Source: Burkholderiales bacterium (lineage in GTDB: Bacteria; Pseudomonadota; Gammaproteobacteria; Burkholderiales; Burkholderiaceae_C). From it: a stretch of 5,335 nt of DNA. Shown piece by piece: positions 1-5,335 of the stretch. Made by a program: the position numbers and the translations under genes. The first letter of the stretch is position 1. Every line of letters begins with the position of its first letter. The notes below the pieces were generated by a model that saw only the letters and a program-made list of their open reading frames with translations, did not search any database and was not told where the DNA came from. Location of the stretch: the NCBI GenBank assembly GCA_025354615.1, contig JANXMO010000237.1, positions 1 to 5,335 of the forward strand, written 5' to 3'.

Positions 1-1306
1 GCGCCGGCGCCGTGCAGCTGTGGCAAGCCGCCGTGGCGGCATCGGCTTGACCGTCATGCAGCAGCGCGTCGAATTCAGCGGCCACGAATTCGCGCGTTTC
101 GCCCAATCGGGCCAGCAGGCTGCAGGTGTCACCGTCGGGCAACAGGCCGCGGGCGATCCAGTCCAAGTCGGCGTCGGCCGTCGGCAGCTGGTGCGTTTGC
201 TGGTCATCGAGAAATTGAATGCGGTGCTCGAGGCGGCGCAGGAACACATAGCTTTCGGCCAACCGCTCGGCGCTGGCCGGCTTCATCAGGCCGCCGCTGG
301 TCAGCTGGGTCAGCGCTTTCAAGGTCGAGCGGGTGCGGATTTCCGGGTACTGGCCGCCGCGCACGACTTGCAGCAACTGGACGATGAACTCGATTTCACG
401 AATGCCGCCACGCGCCAGCTTGACGTCATTGGCACGCTCCGGCCGACCCGCGGCACGGCGCTGCGCCTCGTCACGCAGCTTGCGGTGCAGCTGGCGCAGG
501 CTGTCGAACACGCCGTAGTCGAGGTAGCGGCGGTAAACGAACGCGGTGATCAGCGTGCGCAGCACCAGCGCCCGCCCGTTGGTGATGCTGGCCCGCGGTG
601 CCACCACGCGGCTTTTCAGCCAGGCGAAGCGCTCCCACTCACGCCCCTGCACCTGCAGGTATTCCTCCAGCATCGCCATGCTGACGGCCGCCGGGCCGCT
701 GCGGCCGTTCGGGCGCAGCGCCAGGTCGACGCGAAAGACGAAGCCGTCGTCGGTGGTGTCGCCGATCAGCGTGTACAGGCTGCGCGCCACTTCGGCAAAG
801 TACTCGTGCGCCGTCACCGGCTTGCAGCCGTCGCCGGGTTGCGCATCGGTCTGGCCATCTTCCTCGTAGACGTAGATCAGGTCGATGTCGGACGACACGT
901 TCAACTCGCGCGCGCCCAGCTTGCCCATGCCAACGACCCAAAAATCGATGCGCTCGCCCGCCGCGTTGCGTGGGACGCCAAAGCGGGCATCTTGCAAGGC
1001 AAAGGCCTCTTCCAACGCAAGGTTCAGCGTGGCTTCGGCCAATTCGGTCATCGCCCGCGTGATGTCCACCAGCGGCGCGCCGCCTTCAACATCCAGCACC
1101 GCCAGCCGCTCCAGCACCAACTGGCGGGCCACGCGCAGGGCGCTGGCCAGGCTGCACGGCGGCGTGGCGGCATTGACGAGCCGGGCCACCAGTGCTTCGA
1201 TGGCGCCGCGCTGGGGCAGGCCGGAGGGCAGTTGCGTCAGCTGGTTGGCATAACGGCGCCGCACGCGCTGCACGAAGCGGCTGTGGTCGGCCCGCGGCTG
1301 CGGCAT
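1..1306 (-). CDS. glnE: Bifunctional glutamine synthetase adenylyltransferase/deadenylase, N-terminal part (cut by left edge)
   Basis: GlnE attaches AMP to, and removes it from, a tyrosine of glutamine synthetase, lowering or restoring its activity according to nitrogen status signalled through PII. It is cytosolic. The visible 435 residues begin MPQPRADHSRFVQRVRRRYA. GMGKLGARELNVSSDIDLIYVY (about 126-147) is the nucleotidyltransferase G-x-G/DxD signature, with D140 and D142 matching the metal-binding pair of the deadenylylating N-terminal domain. FRVDLALRPNGRSGP (191-205), QGREWERFAWLKSR (220-233), YRRYLDY (258-264) and ARGGIREIEFIVQ (298-310) follow in the family order. No internal stop or frameshift is seen. 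Family members run to roughly 900-950 residues, so the linker and the adenylylating C-terminal half lie outside the window. The start is the only in-frame ATG after a stop at 1385-1387. TTG codons at 1324 and 1339 are alternatives, and no clear Shine-Dalgarno sequence precedes any of them. The N-terminus is some 30 residues shorter than in E. coli. The identity is secure; the exact start is less so. Confidence 0.97.
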   Translation of the reverse strand, partial: MPQPRADHSRFVQRVRRRYANQLTQLPSGLPQRGAIEALVARLVNAATPPCSLASALRVARQLVLERLAVLDVEGGAPLVDITRAMTELAEATLNLALEEAFALQDARFGVPRNAAGERIDFWVVGMGKLGARELNVSSDIDLIYVYEEDGQTDAQPGDGCKPVTAHEYFAEVARSLYTLIGDTTDDGFVFRVDLALRPNGRSGPAAVSMAMLEEYLQVQGREWERFAWLKSRVVAPRASITNGRALVLRTLITAFVYRRYLDYGVFDSLRQLHRKLRDEAQRRAAGRPERANDVKLARGGIREIEFIVQLLQVVRGGQYPEIRTRSTLKALTQLTSGGLMKPASAERLAESYVFLRRLEHRIQFLDDQQTHQLPTADADLDWIARGLLPDGDTCSLLARLGETREFVAAEFDALLHDGQADAATAACHSCTAPA

Positions 1307-1393
1307 ATGGGGTTCAGGCGACAAAATTGCAGGCCTCAAAAGTGCAAACCCTGCGGAGGGCGGATGGAGGGCAGAGAAGCCGGTTCAACCTGG

Positions 1394-1405
1394 CTTTTGC
1401 AAAAG
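1394..1405. repeat. 12-bp perfect palindrome CTTTTGCAAAAG
   Basis: The sequence CTTTTGCAAAAG equals its own reverse complement; pairing ends at the flanking G/G. It lies 88 bases upstream of the glnE start and 18 bases before the sigma-54-like element that faces yhdP. A perfect dyad in a divergent promoter region is a plausible operator for a dimeric regulator, but I do not recognise the regulator and a chance palindrome is possible. Confidence 0.35.
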
Positions 1406-1422
1406 GCTGTGCTAGGGTGGTG

Positions 1423-1438
1423 TGGCACGTTGAAAGCT
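1423..1438 (+). promoter_or_regulatory. Candidate sigma-54 (-24/-12) promoter facing yhdP
   Basis: TGGCACG-TTGA-AAGCT matches the -24 block TGGCACG exactly and keeps the invariant GG (1424-1425) and GC (1436-1437) with the required ten bases between them. The -12 block is weaker: AAGCT in place of the usual TTGCA/T. Transcription would begin near 1449 and give an untranslated leader of about 140 bases before the yhdP ATG. No clear NtrC-type dyad was found upstream, although 12-bp palindrome 1394-1405 lies nearby. It points away from glnE. This is a motif match only; yhdP is not known to me as a sigma-54 gene. Confidence 0.35.
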
Positions 1439-1450
1439 CGTTGGGAACAA

Positions 1451-1463
1451 GACGATTTTTGTC
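1451..1463 (+). repeat. Direct repeat copy 1: gacgatttttgtc
   Basis: First of two exact 13-base copies of gacgatttttgtc in the intergenic region, at 1451-1463 and 1556-1568, with starts 105 bases apart. Each copy has GAC/GTC ends around an A/T-rich core, so it is weakly dyadic. If the upstream -24/-12 promoter is real, this copy lies just after the transcription start. Paired regulator binding sites are one reading; a local duplication is another. Confidence 0.55.
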
Positions 1464-1470
1464 GAGTGAC

Positions 1471-1515
1471 TTGCGGCGCGCTACCGTCCATCGACCAGTT
1501 ATTGCGGCTCCTACC
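1471..1515 (+). repeat. Imperfect tandem pair ttgcggc...ctacc
   Basis: Two similar blocks lie between the 13-base repeats: ttgcggcgcgctacc at 1471-1485 and ttgcggctcctacc at 1502-1515, starts 31 bases apart. They share TTGCGGC and CTACC with one base of length difference between. The spacing is close to three helical turns, which would put both blocks on the same DNA face. Seen by eye only, and could be chance. Confidence 0.25.
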
Positions 1516-1555
1516 TGGATGGTGCGACACACCGTAAGAAGGCCCCGCCGTCCAC

Positions 1556-1568
1556 GACGATTTTTGTC
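1556..1568 (+). repeat. Direct repeat copy 2: gacgatttttgtc
   Basis: Second exact copy of the 13-base repeat, 22 bases upstream of the yhdP start codon. Here the bases before it form a short hairpin with its first half: CGTC (1549-1552), loop CAC, GACG (1556-1559), followed by ATTTTT. In RNA this resembles a very weak terminator or attenuator, but a four-pair stem is too short to call one. Its position in the 5' leader of yhdP would suit a regulatory role in transcription or translation. Confidence 0.5.
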
Positions 1569-1575
1569 TGATTGA

Positions 1576-1593
1576 TTGGTTTTTCCCCCCATG
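1576..1593 (+). promoter_or_regulatory. Translation start region of yhdP without a Shine-Dalgarno sequence
   Basis: The bases before the ATG at 1591 read ttggTTTTTCCCCCC: five T then six C directly against the start codon, with no purine-rich ribosome site in the usual window. An in-frame stop at 1573-1575 limits upstream extension; TTG at 1576 is the only earlier alternative. The next in-frame ATG is at 1654 (Met22), just before the membrane segment, and its upstream region (caggg about 14 bases away) is no better. Initiation at 1591 may rely on ribosomal protein S1 and low structure, or the true start may be Met22. Confidence 0.45.
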
Positions 1594-4500
1594 TCCGCCG
1601 CCTTCCATCGCCCCGTTGCCGCATTGTCCGCCCCCCAGGGCCGGCGTTTGATCATGGGGTTGAAGTGGGCCGGCGGCGCGATTTTGACGGTTTGGGGCCT
1701 GTTGCTGCTGGCCTGGATGGTGCTGCATTGGGCGATCTTGCCGCACCTCGCGCAGTGGCGTGGCACCCTCGAGCGTCACGCCGGCGCCGCGCTCGGTGTG
1801 CCAGTGCGCATTGGCAGCATCGTTGCGCACAGCGGCGGTTGGGCAACGTCATTTGAATTGCGCGACGTGGCCCTGCTCGACATCCACGGCACGCCGGCAC
1901 TGACGCTGCCGCGCGTGGTGGCGGCGCTGTCGCTGCGCTCGCTGCTGGTCTGGACGCCGCATTTCGAGCAACTGTTGATCGACGGCGCCGAGCTTGAAAT
2001 CCGGCGCGACGCCCGTGGCCACCTTCTCATCGCCGGGCTCGACTTTTCTGGCGCCGGCCACGGCCATGGCGGTGCCAACTGGTTCTTTGATCAGCATGAA
2101 GTCGTGGTGCGCGGCGGCACGCTGCGCTGGGTTGACGACCGACGCCAGGCGCTGCCGCTGGCGCTGACCGACGTGGTACTGCGCGTTCGCAACAGCTTGC
2201 GTGGCCACCGCATCCGCATCGACGCCACGCCGCCGGCAGCCTGGGGCGAGCGCTTCACGCTGCGCGGTGACTTCACCCACGCGCTGCTCGGCGAGCGCGG
2301 TGACTGGCAGCACTGGAGCGGCGTCGCCTATGCCGAGCTGCCGCGGGCCGACGTCAGCCAGCTGCGCCGCCACGTTGCGCTGCCGTTCGAGCTGACGCGG
2401 GGCGACGGCGCGCTGCGTGCCTGGGTCGATCTGCACGACGGCCAGCCGCGGCAAGCCACGGTGGACGTGGCATTGCGCGCGGTGGCGCTGCAGCTGAGCG
2501 AGAGCAGCGCGGCGGCGCCACTTGCGCCCCTGGCGCTGCAACGGGTGCAAGGCCGCCTCAGCGGGCATCTGGACGATGAAGGCGGCGAACTCACGCTGCA
2601 GCGCTTCGGCTTCGTCACCACCGACGGTGTGGCCTGGCCGCGCAGTGACGCCTCACTGCGCTGGCACAGCGGCGCCGGCCAGCAGCCACTGGGCGGCGAC
2701 TTCAAGGCCGACCGGCTGGATTTGGCCCTCATGTCGCAGGTGGCCGAGCGGCTGCCGTTCGGCCCGGCGCTGCGCCATTTGCTGGCGCAGGGGCGGCCTG
2801 AAGGTTCGATGCGCGGCGTTCAATTCAACTGGCGCGGCGCTGTCGGCGCACCAACTCACTACACCGCCAAAGCGCGGCTGCAGGGTTTGAGCCTTGCATC
2901 GCAGACAGCGGCAGTGCCGGGCGACATCGGGCGGCCCGGTGTGCACAACGCCAATGTCGACCTGGTGGCCACCGAAGCCGGCGGCGAAGCGCAGCTGGCC
3001 ATCGACCAGGGCGCGCTCGATTTACCCGGCGTTTTCGCCGAGCCGCTGGTGCCGCTGGCACGCTGGCGCAGCGGTGTGATCTGGCGCATCGGCCCGGCAA
3101 CGCCGACCGGCAAAACAGGCACGACGGGCGCGCCGCCGCCCAACATTTCGGTTCAAGTCAAGGATGCCCGCTTTGCGAATGCCGATGCCAATGGTGAGCT
3201 GCAAGCGCGCTGGTCCAACGGCGGGGCGCCCGGCGGGCCGGGGCTGTTGACGCTGGACGGCCGGCTTTTCCAGGGCAACGCGGCCCGCGTGGCACGTTAC
3301 CTGCCGCTGCAGCTACCGGCTGAAACCAGGGACTACGTGGCGCAGGCGGTGCGCAGCGGCCGCCTGAGCAACCTTGTTTTCCATGTCAAAGGTGACCTGG
3401 CGGAATTTCCTTTTGGGCCGCCCAAGCCGGCCGCGAACGGTGAATTCCGTATCCACACGCAAGTTGAAGACACGACCTTCGCCTTCGTGCCCGGCGTGGC
3501 TGTCAGCGGCCCGGCACCCGCCACGGGCTGGCCCGCGCTGACCGGCCTGACAGGCGAGCTGGTGTTCGACCGCACATCGATGGAAATCCGCCATGCGCAG
3601 GCGCAGCTGGGCGGCGTAGCGCTGCAGCACGTGCAGGGCGGCATTCACCATCTGGCCGACAACGCGGTGCTGACGCTGCAGGGCAGCGGGCGCGGCGCGC
3701 TGGCCGACATGCTGCGTTTCGTCAACACCACACCGGTGAGCGAATGGACCGGCCGCGCGTTGAGCCAGACCAAAGGCAGCGGCAGCGCCGACCTGCGCCT
3801 GGCACTGGCCATTCCGCTGGCTCGAGTGGCAGCCAGCACCGTCAATGGCAGCCTGATGCTGGCCGGCAACGAGGTGCGCTGGCGCCCCGACGCCCCGGCG
3901 CTGTCCAGCGCCCGTGGCCGTATCGATTTTTCCAACAAGGGCTTCGCCCTGACCGGGGTCACGGCGCGCTTTCTGGGCGGCGACAGCACGCTCGAAGGCG
4001 GCTTGCAGGGCGATGGGGGCGTGCGCCTGCAGGCCAGCGGCAGCCTCACGGCCGATGCTTTGCGCCGCACGCCGGAGCTTGGCGCGGTGTCACGGCTGGC
4101 CGGCGCGATGAGCGGGCAAACGCGTTACAAGGCGTCGCTTGCGCTGTTGCACGGCGTGGGAGAAATCCAGTTGACGAGCAACCTGGCGGGCTTGGCGCTT
4201 GATCTGCCCAGCCCCTTGCGCAAGCCGGCCGAGGCGCCGCTGGCACTGCGGGTGCAAGCGCTGTTGGCAGCCGATGCCGGCGCGCCGCCGGGCGTGGCCA
4301 CGCGTGACACCTTGCGCTTCGAACTCGGCAACGTGGTGCAAGCGCTCTACCAACGTGACTTGACCGAAGAAACACCCCGCGTGCTGCGTGGCGCCATCGG
4401 CATCATGGAGCCGCCACCGGCGCTGCCCGCCAGCGGTGTGGCGGCCAGCGTCGCTTTCAACGCCTTGGCGCTGGACCCGTGGCAGGCCTTGGCGACACGG

Positions 4501-5335
4501 CTGTCGGGGCCTTCGCCTGCCGTGGCAACTCTCGCCTCCACCACCCCAACCACCGGCGCCGTGACACCGACCAGCGCTTCGCCCGGCAGCGCTTATGCGC
4601 CGACCAGTCTCGCCGTGCGCGCCCAATCGCTGCTGTGGAGCGGCAAGCGCTTGTCGCACGTGGTGGCCGGGTTGTCGTTCGACGACGGCTTCTGGCGCGC
4701 CAACGTGGCGAGCGACCAACTGGGCGGTTACGTCGAATACCGCGTGCCGCGCCGCAGCACCGCTGGTGCCGCGGGCCGCGTGGTGGCACGGCTGGCCCAT
4801 TTGTCGCTGCAGCAGGAACCGGCTGAAAACGCCGAGCCGTTGCTGGAGACACCGCCGGCCAGCGTGCCGGCGCTCGACATCACGGTCGACGAACTGACGC
4901 TGCGCGGCAAACGGCTGGGCCGCGTGGAAATCGAAGCCGTCAACCGGCTGAGCAGCGAGGGCCGCGACGCCGGGCGCGAGTGGCGGCTCAACCGTCTCGT
5001 CGTCACCACGCCCGAGGCGCGGCTGTCAGCCAGCGGCGTGTGGGCCGCCAGCGCCGGTGGCGCGCCCAACGGCCGGCGCCGGACGCTGCTCGACTTCAAG
5101 CTCGACCTGGCCGACAGCGGCGCCCTGCTCGACCGGCTGGGCCAGGGCCGCACACTGCGCAGCGGCAAAGGCACGTTGACGGGCCAAGTCGACTGGCTGG
5201 GCTCGCCGCTGGCCATCGATTACCCGAGCCTGAACGGCCAGCTCAACGTGGCGCTCGGCGGCGGCCAGTTCCTCAAAGCCGAGCCCGGCGCGGCGCGCTT
5301 GCTGGGCGTGTTGAACCTGCAGGCGCTGCCGCGGC
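1591..5335 (+). CDS. yhdP: YhdP-family (AsmA-like) envelope phospholipid transport protein, C-terminus cut by right edge
   Basis: YhdP proteins are anchored in the inner membrane and extend a long beta-rich groove across the periplasm. With TamB and YdbH, E. coli YhdP is implicated in carrying phospholipids to the outer membrane. Here 1248 codons are open to the edge. A basic N-terminus (RR at 18-19) precedes one hydrophobic segment (about 26-50, with GLLLLAWMVLHW), then the family's early block LERHAGAALGVPVRIG and a long body. Recognisable family blocks are VVRGGTLRWVDD, WSGVAYAELPRADVSQL, RYLPLQLPAETRDYV...GRLSNLVFHVKGDLAEFPFG (569-609) and, at the end, GQFLKAEPGAARLLGVLNLQALPR (1225-1248), the signature of the C-terminal AsmA-like domain. 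Low-complexity linkers lie at about 501-518 and 973-1006 (Thr/Ala/Ser/Pro-rich). By family length (about 1260-1400 residues), up to roughly 150 residues are missing. The frame shows no stop or frameshift. Family assignment is firm; function is inferred from E. coli. Confidence 0.94.
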   Translation, partial: MSAAFHRPVAALSAPQGRRLIMGLKWAGGAILTVWGLLLLAWMVLHWAILPHLAQWRGTLERHAGAALGVPVRIGSIVAHSGGWATSFELRDVALLDIHGTPALTLPRVVAALSLRSLLVWTPHFEQLLIDGAELEIRRDARGHLLIAGLDFSGAGHGHGGANWFFDQHEVVVRGGTLRWVDDRRQALPLALTDVVLRVRNSLRGHRIRIDATPPAAWGERFTLRGDFTHALLGERGDWQHWSGVAYAELPRADVSQLRRHVALPFELTRGDGALRAWVDLHDGQPRQATVDVALRAVALQLSESSAAAPLAPLALQRVQGRLSGHLDDEGGELTLQRFGFVTTDGVAWPRSDASLRWHSGAGQQPLGGDFKADRLDLALMSQVAERLPFGPALRHLLAQGRPEGSMRGVQFNWRGAVGAPTHYTAKARLQGLSLASQTAAVPGDIGRPGVHNANVDLVATEAGGEAQLAIDQGALDLPGVFAEPLVPLARWRSGVIWRIGPATPTGKTGTTGAPPPNISVQVKDARFANADANGELQARWSNGGAPGGPGLLTLDGRLFQGNAARVARYLPLQLPAETRDYVAQAVRSGRLSNLVFHVKGDLAEFPFGPPKPAANGEFRIHTQVEDTTFAFVPGVAVSGPAPATGWPALTGLTGELVFDRTSMEIRHAQAQLGGVALQHVQGGIHHLADNAVLTLQGSGRGALADMLRFVNTTPVSEWTGRALSQTKGSGSADLRLALAIPLARVAASTVNGSLMLAGNEVRWRPDAPALSSARGRIDFSNKGFALTGVTARFLGGDSTLEGGLQGDGGVRLQASGSLTADALRRTPELGAVSRLAGAMSGQTRYKASLALLHGVGEIQLTSNLAGLALDLPSPLRKPAEAPLALRVQALLAADAGAPPGVATRDTLRFELGNVVQALYQRDLTEETPRVLRGAIGIMEPPPALPASGVAASVAFNALALDPWQALATRLSGPSPAVATLASTTPTTGAVTPTSASPGSAYAPTSLAVRAQSLLWSGKRLSHVVAGLSFDDGFWRANVASDQLGGYVEYRVPRRSTAGAAGRVVARLAHLSLQQEPAENAEPLLETPPASVPALDITVDELTLRGKRLGRVEIEAVNRLSSEGRDAGREWRLNRLVVTTPEARLSASGVWAASAGGAPNGRRRTLLDFKLDLADSGALLDRLGQGRTLRSGKGTLTGQVDWLGSPLAIDYPSLNGQLNVALGGGQFLKAEPGAARLLGVLNLQALPR

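Larger units (their letters stand above)
1307..1590. other. Divergent intergenic control region between glnE and yhdP
   Basis: This stretch separates two outward-facing genes, so it should carry both promoters and both 5' leaders. It is visibly richer in A/T runs than the flanking coding DNA. The reading frames that cross it have no recognisable protein content and run into the opposite strand of the two real genes, so I treat it as non-coding. Besides the elements listed separately, it holds a short inverted repeat GGTG-cgaca-CACC at 1521-1533, a weak gcagg/cctgc pair (1329-1333 with 1350-1354), and a purine-rich AAGAAGG at 1536-1542 that is not followed by a start codon at a usable distance. 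I could not identify a convincing sigma-70 promoter for glnE. A loose match toward yhdP is TTGAAA (1430-1435) with GATTTT 18 bases downstream (1454-1459), which overlaps the sigma-54-like candidate. Confidence 0.8.

Noticed and set aside
20..1537. 505-codon plus-strand open frame antisense to glnE
   Set aside because: It lies opposite an unmistakable glnE and continues into the intergenic region. Its translation is Gln/Ala/Arg/His-rich with no domain, which is typical of a shadow frame in GC-rich DNA.
1549..1565. Intrinsic terminator (CGTC-CAC-GACG followed by ATTTTT)
   Set aside because: The stem has only four pairs and lies just before the yhdP start, where a full terminator is not expected.
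1451..1568. Small mobile element (MITE) or CRISPR-like unit bounded by the two 13-base repeats
   Set aside because: The 92-base interval has no terminal inverted repeats, there are only two copies, and 13 bases is too short for CRISPR repeats.
1336..1830. Minus-strand open frames spanning the intergenic region and the start of yhdP (1314-1766 and 1336-1830)
   Set aside because: No recognisable protein content, and they overlap each other and the yhdP 5' end; most parsimoniously non-coding.
1849..2568. 239-codon minus-strand open frame inside yhdP
   Set aside because: Antisense to continuous yhdP coding sequence, with composition-driven residues and no motif.
4090..4800. 236-codon minus-strand open frame inside yhdP
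   Set aside because: A Gly/Arg/His/Gln-rich shadow opposite conserved YhdP sequence; no domain seen.

Overview
The window reads as a GC-rich beta-proteobacterial chromosome segment, most like Burkholderiales (Comamonadaceae-type). That placement comes from the style of the two proteins and their divergent arrangement, recalled without a database search. It holds two large genes that point away from each other, each cut by a window edge, with a 284-base intergenic region between them.

Left part (1-1306, minus strand): the first 435 codons of glnE, the bifunctional glutamine synthetase adenylyltransferase / adenylyl-removing enzyme that tunes nitrogen assimilation. The N-terminal nucleotidyltransferase-type motifs are intact, and the C-terminal half lies off the left edge.

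Middle (1307-1590): a non-coding, relatively AT-richer divergent control region. It contains a 12-bp perfect palindrome, a good -24/-12 (sigma-54-like) promoter candidate facing right, two exact 13-bp copies of gacgatttttgtc 105 bp apart, a weaker near-repeat between them, and an unusual pyrimidine-only stretch in front of the right-hand start codon.

Right part (1591-5335, plus strand): the first 1248 codons of a giant YhdP-family (AsmA-like, TIGR02099-type) protein. It has an N-terminal membrane anchor followed by a very long periplasmic beta-rich body, and members of this family are implicated in moving phospholipid between the inner and outer membranes. The reading frame is open to the right edge, and only the last part of the C-terminal domain is missing.

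The two genes work in unrelated processes (nitrogen regulation and envelope lipid homeostasis), and what they share is the intergenic region. I found no RNA gene, mobile element, CRISPR array or unknown multi-gene system. The coding part looks like ordinary core genome, and what merits a second look is in the divergent intergenic region.
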